50,115 nt of DNA from Cytophagaceae bacterium (GTDB lineage: Bacteria; Bacteroidota; Bacteroidia; Cytophagales; Flexibacteraceae): positions 1 to 50,115 of the forward strand of contig JAIYDB010000059.1 in the NCBI GenBank assembly GCA_027487695.1, in the 5' to 3' direction. The translations under genes were made by a program, and so were the position numbers. Under the pieces are notes generated by a model. The model was not told the origin of the DNA and did no database searches. It was given only the letters and a program-made list of their open reading frames with translations. Positions 28,015 through 36,445 of the stretch are shown here, one piece after another (the stretch's first letter is position 1; each line of letters opens with the position of its first letter).

Positions 28015-28863
28015 TTAAACCTTGAAAATGAGGTTATCAATTAGCCTAACTTCTCCAATAAAGCAGGCAATACAAATAGCAATTTCCACTGCTTCTTCCA
28101 CATATTTGATTGGTTGTAAGGAATGGGCATTTACAACTTGTAAGTATTCAGTATTTGTGATTAGACCTTGGTTACGCTCCAAGACAGAATTTGCCATCAG
28201 TAAAGCCTCTGAAATAGATGTTCCCTTTTTGATTTTGGAAGCTGTATCAGATAATACTTGGTAAATGATGCCAGCTTCATTACGTTGGATTTCTGTAAGT
28301 CTGGTATTGCGAGATGATAATGCTAACCCGTTGCTTTCTCTTATAGTAGGGCAGGGGATTATGCTAAGGGGCATATCCAAATCGGCTACCATGCGTTCAA
28401 TTACCCTTACTTGCTGTAAGTCTTTTAAGCCAAAAAAGGCTTTAGCTGGCTGAACAATATTGAAAAGCTTACCTACTACAAGTCCTACTCCGCTAAAGTG
28501 TCCTGGTCTGTTAGGGCCTTCCATTACTTGGTTTAAACTCCCAAAGTCGAGAGTTAAAGTCGCAGTCGAGCCATACATTTCTGCAGCATTTGGGGCAAAA
28601 AGTAATTCAACACCTGCTGCTTTAAGTAATTGGATATCGGCGGCTAAGGTTTGAGGGTACTTTTCAAAGTCAGATGGATTGTTGAATTGCAGTGGATTAA
28701 CAAAAATACTAACCACTACCAAATCAGATACCTTTTGTGCTTCTTCTATTAAAGCCAAATGCCCTTTGTGTAATGCACCCATAGTAGGCACAAATCCTAT
28801 AACGGCATTATGGTGTTCAGATCTCCAGGTTTTTACTTCTTGTTTGGTGTATGCAATTACCAT
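28015..28863 (-). CDS. panC: Pantoate--beta-alanine ligase (pantothenate synthetase)
   Basis: The protein has 282 residues from ATG 28863 (MVIAYTKQEV); the longer frame starts at a TTG and is rejected. It joins pantoate and beta-alanine with ATP. Visible motifs are PTMGALHKGH (the HxGH nucleotide site), FVNPLQF, GLKDLQQVRVI and the SSRN loop. It precedes panD on the minus strand with a 140-base gap and is divergent from the starch synthase gene, an arrangement I know from other Bacteroidota. Confidence 0.96.
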   Translation of the reverse strand: MVIAYTKQEVKTWRSEHHNAVIGFVPTMGALHKGHLALIEEAQKVSDLVVVSIFVNPLQFNNPSDFEKYPQTLAADIQLLKAAGVELLFAPNAAEMYGSTATLTLDFGSLNQVMEGPNRPGHFSGVGLVVGKLFNIVQPAKAFFGLKDLQQVRVIERMVADLDMPLSIIPCPTIRESNGLALSSRNTRLTEIQRNEAGIIYQVLSDTASKIKKGTSISEALLMANSVLERNQGLITNTEYLQVVNAHSLQPIKYVEEAVEIAICIACFIGEVRLIDNLIFKV

Positions 28864-29042
28864 CTGAGGGCGGTTTATTACAAAAGGAAAGAGCAAAAGT
28901 GTAATGTTTTACTACTAACCACAAATAAAAATATCGGTATTTTTAATGTTGCTAGCCTAAGAATTGCACAAATACCAGTAAAAATGGCACTTTCTGAGGT
29001 AGATAGCTAAGTTAGATGTATGAAATATTGAAAATTTTGTGT

Positions 29043-29050
29043 TACTTTTG
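29043..29050 (+). promoter_or_regulatory. Promoter -7 element of the starch synthase-like gene
   Basis: TACTTTTG matches TAnnTTTG and leaves a leader of about 45 nt before ATG 29097. The nearest TTG upstream is only 12 bases away, so the -33 region is not canonical. Confidence 0.5.
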
Positions 29051-29096
29051 TAATCCTTTTCATTTGAAGGATGTTATAACATACTTCTGCGTGCTT

Positions 29097-29924
29097 ATGT
29101 CAAAACTACGTATCCTCTACGTTGCTAGTGAAATTCAACCCTTCCTTCAAACCACAGCAGTAGCCGATTTCATTAGAAAGTTACCTCAGGAAATGCAAGA
29201 CCGAGGTATGGAAATCAGAATACTAGTTCCTCGTTTTGGGTTAATCAATGAAAGAAAGAACCGTTTACATGAAGTAGTTCGCTTAAGCGGAATCAATATC
29301 TCAGTAGGTGAAGAAGAAAAGGCTTTAGTTATTAAAGTTGCCTCTATACCAAATGCAAGATTACAAGTCTATTTCATAGATAATGAAGATTACTTCCACC
29401 GTAAATCGGTATTTGAAGATAAGGATAACCGTTTTCACGAAGACAATGATGAGCGCGCAATTTTCTTCTGTAAAGGAGTGTTAGAAACAGTTAGAAAGCT
29501 AGGATGGGCACCTGATATTGTGCATTGTTACGATTGGATGACAGCCCTTATACCGCTTTATCTGAAGACTACCTACAAAAAAGACCCTATTTTTAAGGAA
29601 GCTAAATCTATATTCAGCATCTATAACAATACCTCTTTTACCCATAAGTTTGACTTTGCTTCTTTAATTGACAAAGTGAAGATGATGGATATTGAAGACG
29701 ATATGTTAGCACACTTACGTGAAGGCGATTTTAATGGCTTTATGCGTATGGGTATGACTTATGCCGATGCAATAGTTAGAGCAGAGGGAGAATATAACGA
29801 CGATTTAAAGCGTTTAATCACAGAAGTAGAGCTTTCTAAGGCCATAGAGTGCATAGAAGATACTGAAAACGCAGAATGTTACGACAAATACCATGACCTT
29901 TATACCAAACTTACAAGCTGTTAA
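29097..29924 (+). CDS. Starch/glycogen synthase catalytic N-domain protein (short form)
   Basis: The protein has 275 residues from ATG 29097 (MSKLRILYVASEIQPF); the upstream TTG/ATG extension lies across the promoter. It matches only the N-terminal Rossmann half of GT5 glycogen synthases (VASEIQPF, PDIVHCYDWMTALIPLYL). The C-terminal half that completes the ADP-glucose site is missing, and the ORF ends in an intact acidic tail. The N-terminal KxGGL motif is replaced by TTAVADF. Short forms of this kind occur next to panC in other Bacteroidota, so it is not a local truncation. Activity is doubtful; it may be regulatory. It overlaps the next gene by 32 bases. Confidence 0.8.
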   Translation: MSKLRILYVASEIQPFLQTTAVADFIRKLPQEMQDRGMEIRILVPRFGLINERKNRLHEVVRLSGINISVGEEEKALVIKVASIPNARLQVYFIDNEDYFHRKSVFEDKDNRFHEDNDERAIFFCKGVLETVRKLGWAPDIVHCYDWMTALIPLYLKTTYKKDPIFKEAKSIFSIYNNTSFTHKFDFASLIDKVKMMDIEDDMLAHLREGDFNGFMRMGMTYADAIVRAEGEYNDDLKRLITEVELSKAIECIEDTENAECYDKYHDLYTKLTSC

Positions 29925-31227
29925 TTCAATTATTAAAGGCTTAGTAATTAGTTCGTTATCCCTTTTTCTATGGGCTTGTAACGAAACATCTGAATTAGGT
30001 ATTGATACACTTCCTACTAGCGATAGAGGAAGTGTATCGTTTACGGAGTATTCAGATATTAATACTACTACTATTTTGTTAGATTCTGTACTTGCACCTA
30101 CTGGTCAGGTATTTATGGGGAAGTACCAAGACCCAGAATTAGGACAAGTAACTATGGAAGGCTATATGGCACTTAGAACCAATGCCAATCTTAGTACCTT
30201 TCCAACAGGTGCAATTTATGATAGCACCATTTTTAGATATGGTATTGAAAGCGAATACGGCGATACTACCAGAGTGCAAGTTATTTATGTGCATATGCTT
30301 TTAGATACCTTGCCAATTAAGAATTACTACGCATTTGAAAGCAGCAATTATGCCCAAGTGCCAATAGATACTTTTAGGTTTAAGCTTTCAGATGCCAATG
30401 GATATTTGAGCAAAAAGCTAAATAACTTAGGGAAGCGCATTTTTGATGCAGGAAGCCCTATTCTTACTAGCGTTCAGCAGTTTAATCAGAACTTTAAAGG
30501 GATTGCCTTCGTACCTGACGGCGGTAACTCAGCTGTTTTTTCTATAGATACAGATATAAGTACCGAATTATCAGTATTTTATCATACAGCTACTGATAGC
30601 ACTAAGAAAAGCATAAGCTTCTTATTGAATACCGATAACATTCATTTTTCTAATGTTAAAACGCAATATTCAGGCGGTTTAGCCAGCCTTAGAAACTATG
30701 GCGACACTGTGGGTTCATTTGCTGCGGGAGGTAAGTTTTATATTAGTTCAATGAGAGGATTGAGAACATTGGTTCAAATACCAGATTTGGCTAAGATTAA
30801 ATCAGAACTAAATGGCAGAATTGTAGCCAAGGCAGAATTGATTTTTAAGCCTATTAACTATGCTTTCCCTTACATTACCAACAGAGGTATAGTAGGTGCC
30901 ATTAACAATGGTAAAAATAGGTTTTTAAAGGATGCAAATGGCTTAACTCAGTTCGTGTATAGCGACCAACAATTGGTATCGGCATATTCTGCTGGAGCAA
31001 GTTTGAATAGCTTCAGCGCATTTTTTCCAATTACTAGTAATGCCTGGGAAATGAATATTACTACCTATGTAAATGAGATAATGGTGGGCAAAAGAGCCAA
31101 TTCAGGGTTTATTTTATTCCCGTTATCGTTTACTGGTGAAGCACCTAGGCGTACTGTGTTTGCCGCAAATAACTATTCAGATGCCGCTTTACGACCTAAA
31201 TTAAGGATATATTACATCAAACCTTAA
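29893..31227 (+). CDS. DUF4270 lipoprotein
   Basis: The protein has 444 residues. The signal sequence ends in LFLWAC, so Cys29 is the likely lipidated residue. The body matches the Bacteroidota DUF4270 family (start ETSELGIDTLPT, then GKYQDPELGQVTMEGY). It probably sits in the outer membrane; its function is unknown to me. The ATG at 29893 lies inside the starch synthase gene, implying translational coupling. The order short starch synthase, DUF4270, glmS is a known Bacteroidota arrangement. Confidence 0.85.
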   Translation: MTFIPNLQAVNSIIKGLVISSLSLFLWACNETSELGIDTLPTSDRGSVSFTEYSDINTTTILLDSVLAPTGQVFMGKYQDPELGQVTMEGYMALRTNANLSTFPTGAIYDSTIFRYGIESEYGDTTRVQVIYVHMLLDTLPIKNYYAFESSNYAQVPIDTFRFKLSDANGYLSKKLNNLGKRIFDAGSPILTSVQQFNQNFKGIAFVPDGGNSAVFSIDTDISTELSVFYHTATDSTKKSISFLLNTDNIHFSNVKTQYSGGLASLRNYGDTVGSFAAGGKFYISSMRGLRTLVQIPDLAKIKSELNGRIVAKAELIFKPINYAFPYITNRGIVGAINNGKNRFLKDANGLTQFVYSDQQLVSAYSAGASLNSFSAFFPITSNAWEMNITTYVNEIMVGKRANSGFILFPLSFTGEAPRRTVFAANNYSDAALRPKLRIYYIKP

Positions 31228-31272
31228 CAGGAAATACATATTGCTCCTTCTGTGAATTATGCTTTAAACAGC

Positions 31273-31280
31273 TACATTTG
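31273..31280 (+). promoter_or_regulatory. glmS promoter -7 element
   Basis: TACATTTG matches TAnnTTTG and would give a leader of about 35 nt before the glmS ATG, too short for a glmS ribozyme. No TTG is found at the proper spacing. Confidence 0.5.
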
Positions 31281-31318
31281 CCTAGAAAATTAACTTCAAT
31301 ACTTAAGGAACACTCAAA

Positions 31319-33154
31319 ATGTGCGGAATTGTTGCCTATGTTGGCCATCGCCAAGCTTACCCTATTATCATAAAAGGCTTGAAGCGTCTTGAATATCGTG
31401 GATATGATAGTGCCGGAATAGCATTATTAAACGGTGATTTAAGCGTTTATAAGAAAAAGGGAAAGGTTAGCGACCTTGAAGATTCTTTAGATCCAAAAGA
31501 TCTTGAAAGTACTATTGGGATTGGCCATACACGTTGGGCAACTCATGGTGAGCCTAACGACCTTAACGCACACCCACATTATAGTTCTAACGGACAACTT
31601 GCCATTATTCACAATGGTATAATTGAGAACTATATTGCCCTTAAAAAGGAATTAGAAAGCCGCGGGCACGTTTTTAAAAGCCAAACCGATTCAGAAGTTT
31701 TCATCAATTTTATTGAGCAAATATTTACTGATCTGAATTGCGATTTGGAAGAAGCTGTTCGTATAGCTTTACAAAAGGTGGTAGGTGCTTACGCTATCGT
31801 AATTTTAGATAAGAATGCTCCTAATCAACTAATTGCAGCCCGTAAAGGTTCGCCAATGGTATTGGGTATTGGCGATAATGAGTTCTTAATTGCTTCAGAC
31901 GCTACACCAATTATTGAATATACAAAAAAGGTAGTGTATATCAATGATTATGAGATAGTTTCTATAAAGGATGGTGAACTTAGCATTAAAAATATAAATG
32001 CAGAAACCACACAACCATATATTCAAGAGCTAGACCTAAGGTTAGATGCTATTGAAAAGGGCGGCTTTGAGCACTTTATGCTTAAAGAAATTTTTGAGCA
32101 GCCCCGTTCTATTGCCGATTGCTTAAGAGGCAGAATGAATGCTCAAACTGGTCATTTAGTACTTGGTGGACTAATAGAGTACAACAATAAAGTAATGAAT
32201 GCCAATAGATTCCTGTTTGTAGCTTGTGGAACAAGCTGGCACGCGGCTCTTGTGGCGGAATATATATTTGAGGAACTGACAAGAGTACCTGCTGAGGTTG
32301 AATACGCTTCAGAATTTAGGTACAGAAACCCAATTGTGCACGAGGGCGATGTTATTTTCGCTATTTCACAATCAGGTGAAACTGCTGATACCCTTGCTGC
32401 AATTGAATTGGCAAAAAGTAAAGGTGCTATGATTTATGGCGTTTGTAATGTGGTAGGTTCATCTATTGCAAGGGCATCACACGCAGGTTCATATACCCAC
32501 GCAGGTCCTGAGATTGGTGTAGCTAGTACTAAGGCATTTACTGCTCAGGTTACGGTACTTACCATGATGGCCCTTTTAATTGCTGAAAAGAAAGGTACTA
32601 TTACTGCACAGCGTTTCCATCAGTTAATTACTGAACTGGAAAATATCCCAGCAAAGGTAGAACGTGCTTTAAAGTCAAATGACTATATAGCAGAATTGGC
32701 TTCTGAGTATGTAGATTCAACTAATGCCCTATACCTAGGACGTGGAGTAAACTTCCCTGTTGCCCTTGAAGGCGCATTGAAGTTGAAAGAAATTAGCTAC
32801 ATACACGCAGAAGGTTATCCTGCAGCTGAAATGAAGCACGGTCCTATTGCATTGATTGATGAAAACATGCCTGTTATTTTCATTGCAACTCGAGATAGTG
32901 GCTATGAGAAAATTGTTAGCAACATTCAAGAAGTGAAAGCCAGAAAAGGTAAGGTAATTGCTATTGTAACTGAAGGCGATACTTTAATTCCAACTATGGC
33001 AGACCATATTATTGAAGTGCCAGATACCGATGAGCTTTTAAGCCCATTGTTAAATGTAATTCCTTTGCAGTTGTTTAGCTATCACGTAGCTGTTTTGCGT
33101 GGTTGTAATGTAGATCAGCCTCGTAACTTGGCTAAATCGGTAACGGTTGAATAA
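31319..33154 (+). CDS. glmS: Glutamine--fructose-6-phosphate aminotransferase (isomerizing)
   Basis: The protein has 611 residues, full length. The mature N-terminus is Cys2 (MCGIVAYVG), the glutaminase nucleophile. GHTRWATHG and HNGIIENY belong to the amidotransferase domain (about 1-220). Two SIS sugar-isomerase domains follow, with ISQSGETADT near residue 350 and a C-terminal KSVTVE. It makes glucosamine-6-phosphate, the entry to peptidoglycan and LPS amino sugars. It has its own promoter element and terminator. Confidence 0.98.
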   Translation: MCGIVAYVGHRQAYPIIIKGLKRLEYRGYDSAGIALLNGDLSVYKKKGKVSDLEDSLDPKDLESTIGIGHTRWATHGEPNDLNAHPHYSSNGQLAIIHNGIIENYIALKKELESRGHVFKSQTDSEVFINFIEQIFTDLNCDLEEAVRIALQKVVGAYAIVILDKNAPNQLIAARKGSPMVLGIGDNEFLIASDATPIIEYTKKVVYINDYEIVSIKDGELSIKNINAETTQPYIQELDLRLDAIEKGGFEHFMLKEIFEQPRSIADCLRGRMNAQTGHLVLGGLIEYNNKVMNANRFLFVACGTSWHAALVAEYIFEELTRVPAEVEYASEFRYRNPIVHEGDVIFAISQSGETADTLAAIELAKSKGAMIYGVCNVVGSSIARASHAGSYTHAGPEIGVASTKAFTAQVTVLTMMALLIAEKKGTITAQRFHQLITELENIPAKVERALKSNDYIAELASEYVDSTNALYLGRGVNFPVALEGALKLKEISYIHAEGYPAAEMKHGPIALIDENMPVIFIATRDSGYEKIVSNIQEVKARKGKVIAIVTEGDTLIPTMADHIIEVPDTDELLSPLLNVIPLQLFSYHVAVLRGCNVDQPRNLAKSVTVE

Positions 33155-33168
33155 TTTGAAATAAATAA

Positions 33169-33207
33169 AACATGAAGGCCTCTGCTAATAGCAGGGGCTT
33201 TATGTTT
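33169..33207 (+). terminator. Rho-independent terminator of glmS
   Basis: A long stem AACAT-g-AAG-g-CCTCTGC (33169-33185) pairs with GCAGGGGCTTTATGTT (33191-33206) around a TAATA loop. It lies 15 bases after the stop. T-richness at the end is modest. Confidence 0.75.
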
Positions 33208-33317
33208 AAAAGGCATAATAGAAATTTAAAAGGCGTACTTGTTCTTGCGTACATTCGTTTATAATGCAGTAACTTCGCCACGGTAAAAAAATAAAAGCAT
33301 AGCTACAAACTACAATA

Positions 33318-34574
33318 ATGTCAGTATTCGATTTTTTCAAGAAAAAGCCAGCCGATACATCTAAGCCTAAAACCCTTTGGCAAGCATGGGGCGACCCAAT
33401 TTTATTTGCAGTTGTAGCTGCTACTATAATTAGGTGGATGCTTTTAGAAGCCTTTACCATACCTACAACATCAATGGAAAGTTCGCTTATGGCAGGCGAT
33501 TTCCTATTTGTAAGTAAAATGCATTATGGGCCACGTACCCCAATGACTCCTTTACAAATTCCATTGACCCACCAAACCGTTCCAGTTTTAGGATTTAAGA
33601 GTTATAGTACGCTTCTTCAACTGCCAATGAAACGCCTATGGGGTTTTTCAGAAGTTACGGCAGGCGATGCAGTGGTATTTAATTACCCTGGCGAATTAGA
33701 ATATCCTGTCGATTTACGTACCAATTATATTAAACGTTGCGTAGCGGTGGCTGGTGATACCGTTCAAGTATTGAATAGAGAACTTCTGGTTAACGGCAAG
33801 TCTTTTATGCATCCTGAAAGGCTGCAGCATGGTTATGTAGTTACCTTAAAGAAACATGAACTAATTACTCAAGAACAATGGACAGAGCTAGATGTTACTG
33901 AATATGAAGATCTTGGTAATGGGGATGTGTATGAAGCATTCCTTACCGATAAAATGTTAGAAAAACTAAAATCAATGCCAATTGTTGCTTCAGTTGTCCC
34001 TGTAATTCATCAACCAAAGTATGTTGTAATTACTCGTGGAATAATTACTAATGAAGAATGGGCAAGTTTAGGTGTAATTGATGTTGAAATGATAAGAAGG
34101 GATACTGGTTATTATGCTTCCTTAACACCTGAGTCTTTTGAAAAGGTAAAACAATTACCAATTGTTAAATATATAACTAAAGATATTTTTCCTCAGAATG
34201 TAAAGTTCAATTGGTCAATAGATTTCTTTGGGAAACTTTGGATTCCTAAAGAAGGTGTAACAATTCCAATGACTGAAGAGAATCTGATTTTGTATGGTAA
34301 TACTATAGTTAATTACGATAATGTTGGACATACAGCAATGCAAAATGGTCAACTTTATGTAGATGGTAGCCCAGTTAAAGAATACACTTTCAAACAAGAC
34401 TATTATTGGATGATGGGCGATAACCGTCATAACTCATCGGATAGTAGGTTTTTTGGTTTTGTACCTGCCGATCATATTGTAGGTAAGGCTGTATTTGTTT
34501 GGCTTGCTTTGAATAAGAGTGAAAAGAACAATCGTTCTGTCCGTTGGGAAAGAATGATGAGAACTATCAAATAA
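33318..34574 (+). CDS. lepB: Signal peptidase I (first of a tandem pair)
   Basis: The protein has 418 residues. It cleaves signal peptides at the outer face of the inner membrane with a Ser/Lys dyad: Ser52 in TTSMES and Lys139 in YIKRC. Box E is GDNRHNSSDSR. One membrane anchor precedes the active site (about 25-45). Between the dyad and box E lies an insertion of about 170 residues compared with E. coli-like enzymes, shared with the neighbour. The gene is followed after 37 bases by a paralogue. A -7-like TAACTTCG (33270-33277) lies 40 bases upstream. Confidence 0.95.
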   Translation: MSVFDFFKKKPADTSKPKTLWQAWGDPILFAVVAATIIRWMLLEAFTIPTTSMESSLMAGDFLFVSKMHYGPRTPMTPLQIPLTHQTVPVLGFKSYSTLLQLPMKRLWGFSEVTAGDAVVFNYPGELEYPVDLRTNYIKRCVAVAGDTVQVLNRELLVNGKSFMHPERLQHGYVVTLKKHELITQEQWTELDVTEYEDLGNGDVYEAFLTDKMLEKLKSMPIVASVVPVIHQPKYVVITRGIITNEEWASLGVIDVEMIRRDTGYYASLTPESFEKVKQLPIVKYITKDIFPQNVKFNWSIDFFGKLWIPKEGVTIPMTEENLILYGNTIVNYDNVGHTAMQNGQLYVDGSPVKEYTFKQDYYWMMGDNRHNSSDSRFFGFVPADHIVGKAVFVWLALNKSEKNNRSVRWERMMRTIK

Positions 34575-34611
34575 TATTAGTTGCTAGTTCAAATACTTCT
34601 TTTAAAACTTA

Positions 34612-35706
34612 ATGAGGCTAAAGTTTCAGCTTTTAAGGCATCGATTTAAAATATATCTGGGATTAATTCTTGGGTCTATTTTTACTATCTTAATTAGTTT
34701 TGATCAGTATAATATTCCTACCACTTCTATGGAAGGAACCTTGCGAGCTGGCGATTTTATTTTTGTTAATAATTGGAGTTATGGCTATAGGTCGCCCATA
34801 ACATTATTAAAAATCCCTTTAGTTACTGAAAGGTTAGCAGGGCATTTTAATATTCATTTGTATTCTTCATCAATTCAATTAGATGGAGGTAGGATTTTTG
34901 CCTTTAGTAAAGTGAAGCATAACGATGTTATTGTATTTAATTACCCTGGAGATTTAGATTTTCCGATAGATTTTAGAACTCGATTTATTAAGCGTTGTGT
35001 TGGTTTGCCAGGCGATACTATACAAATAGTGAACCGCGATCTTTTTGTAAATGGTAAACTAGCAGCCAAGCCAACAAATATGCAACATGGCTATTTTATA
35101 GTTTCAAAAGATACTATAACGCCAGCGCAATGGACCTCTGTTGACGTTACAGAATATGAACCAATGGATAATGGCACTAGCTATTATACTTATTTAACTG
35201 ATTGGCAATTTGAGCAAGTAAAAAAATGGGCTGAAGTTGAAACTATTGATCCTGTAATAACAAAGCCTTTTGGACAAGGAGTTGACTCAGTTGATGCAAT
35301 TGAAGACCCTAACTCTGTTTTTCCGTATCATAACAAGTTTAATTGGTCGAGCGATTATTATGGTAAACTATGGATTCCTTATGAAGGTGCAACTATAAAA
35401 CTTACTGAAGAAAACTTGATTTTGTATGGCAATACTATTGCTAATTACGATAACCCTAAACATGCCCAGTACATTCTAGGTCAATTATTTATTGATAATA
35501 GGCCAGTAAGTACCTATACCTTCAAACAAAATTATTATTGGGTAATGGGCGATAATCGGCATAACTCATCCGATAGTAGGTTTTTTGGATTTGTGCCTGA
35601 AAATCATATTATTGGCAACGCAAAGTTCATTTGGTTTTCCAAAAACCGTAGCCATAAGAATAATAGAAGTTTTAGACTTGAACGTATTTTTTTAGGGATT
35701 GAGTAG
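34612..35706 (+). CDS. Signal peptidase I (second of a tandem pair)
   Basis: The protein has 364 residues. It is clearly paralogous to the upstream gene, with Ser39 in TTSMEG, Lys127 in FIKRC and GDNRHNSSDSRFFGF. It has a shorter N-terminus with one membrane anchor (about 14-31). The middle insertion has diverged most (for example an acidic DSVDAIEDP segment), which suggests a changed substrate range. Both dyad residues are kept, so it is probably active. It is likely co-transcribed with the first copy. Confidence 0.93.
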   Translation: MRLKFQLLRHRFKIYLGLILGSIFTILISFDQYNIPTTSMEGTLRAGDFIFVNNWSYGYRSPITLLKIPLVTERLAGHFNIHLYSSSIQLDGGRIFAFSKVKHNDVIVFNYPGDLDFPIDFRTRFIKRCVGLPGDTIQIVNRDLFVNGKLAAKPTNMQHGYFIVSKDTITPAQWTSVDVTEYEPMDNGTSYYTYLTDWQFEQVKKWAEVETIDPVITKPFGQGVDSVDAIEDPNSVFPYHNKFNWSSDYYGKLWIPYEGATIKLTEENLILYGNTIANYDNPKHAQYILGQLFIDNRPVSTYTFKQNYYWVMGDNRHNSSDSRFFGFVPENHIIGNAKFIWFSKNRSHKNNRSFRLERIFLGIE

Positions 35707-35810
35707 GGTCGTTGATATTGATTTAATTGTCCTGCTTTAATTACAACATTGTTTTTTGTTCCTTAATTTGGTATTCCTAACCATCCTTTTAACAAGCCAA
35801 ATTATGGTTA

Positions 35811-35865
35811 TGCACTTTTGGAAGTGCAGTTTCAATTGAGTTTTGACCATTAAGAAGTGCAGTTT
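35811..35865. repeat. Short repeats of AAGTGCA upstream of the mobile mystery pair
   Basis: GAAGTGCAGTTT occurs twice (35821-35832 and 35854-35865), 33 bases apart. An inverted TGCACTT (35811-35817) forms a 7-bp hairpin with the first copy. The 33-base phasing is near three helical turns, which could indicate protein binding, or the repeats may mark the edge of an inserted segment. Confidence 0.5.
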
Positions 35866-35938
35866 AGGGTTCAAATTGCATAATAGGATCTACAAAATAG
35901 CCTATAAGTCCCCAAGTCTAATAATAAGAATATTTTTT

Positions 35939-35991
35939 AGTAAGGTTATATCCTTACTTTATGTACCTTTGTAAGGTTATAGCCTTACAAA
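35939..35991 (+). promoter_or_regulatory. Double-palindrome operator and promoter of the mobile mystery A/B pair
   Basis: Two inverted repeats share the core TAAGG-N6-CCTTA. AGTAAGG/CCTTACT lies at 35939-35958 and TTTGTAAGG/CCTTACAAA at 35968-35991. Their centres are 31 bases apart, about three helical turns. The -7 element TACCTTTG (35964-35971) sits between them and overlaps the second, and the start codon is 1 base past the second. An Xre regulator bound here would block its own transcription. Confidence 0.75.
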
Positions 35992-35992
35992 T

Positions 35993-36445
35993 ATGGATAT
36001 TTTAACTTTAAAGCAGCTCGATCAATTGCTAGTAAATGCCAGAGTTTTGGATACTAAAGGTTTGGAGAAAAAAAGCTGGCTTTCACTAGTGAGGAAAGCC
36101 TTGGGAGTATCTCAGGAACAAATTGGTTTTAAATTGGGAATTACAAAACAAAGTGTAGCTGAACTTGAAAAACGGGAGCGAGAAGGTTCAATAACTATAA
36201 GGACATTGGAAAATGCTGCTGATGCATTGGATATGAAGTTAGTTTATACCTTAGTACCTAAAGATGGGTCGCTAGAACAATTAGTTGAAAGGAAAGCCCG
36301 GGAACTTGCAGTTCAAATTGTAAGTCGTACTTATAATACAATGGCTTTGGAAAACCAGGCTGTTTCAGTTAGTAAGTTTAACGCTTTAGTAGAGGAAAGG
36401 ATAGTTCAAATAAAAGCCGATTTACCCAAAGCTTTATGGAATTAA
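35993..36445 (+). CDS. Xre-family regulator of the 'mobile mystery protein A' type
   Basis: The protein has 150 residues. A helix-turn-helix occupies about residues 27-75 (GVSQEQIGFKLGITKQSVAELEKRE, shown only in part as GITKQSVAELEKRE). It is followed by a helical C-terminal half. The size, the MDILTLKQLDQLL opening and the Fic partner fit 'mobile mystery protein A', a family that is nearly always paired with protein B and often found on mobile DNA. It is presumably an autorepressor acting on the palindromes at 35939-35991 and may neutralise the Fic protein. The stop overlaps the start of the next gene by 10 bases, so the two are coupled. Confidence 0.85.
   Translation: MDILTLKQLDQLLVNARVLDTKGLEKKSWLSLVRKALGVSQEQIGFKLGITKQSVAELEKREREGSITIRTLENAADALDMKLVYTLVPKDGSLEQLVERKARELAVQIVSRTYNTMALENQAVSVSKFNALVEERIVQIKADLPKALWN

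Noticed and set aside
31228-31318. glmS ribozyme
   Set aside because: The gap is 91 bases and the predicted leader is about 35 nt, too short for the ribozyme core.
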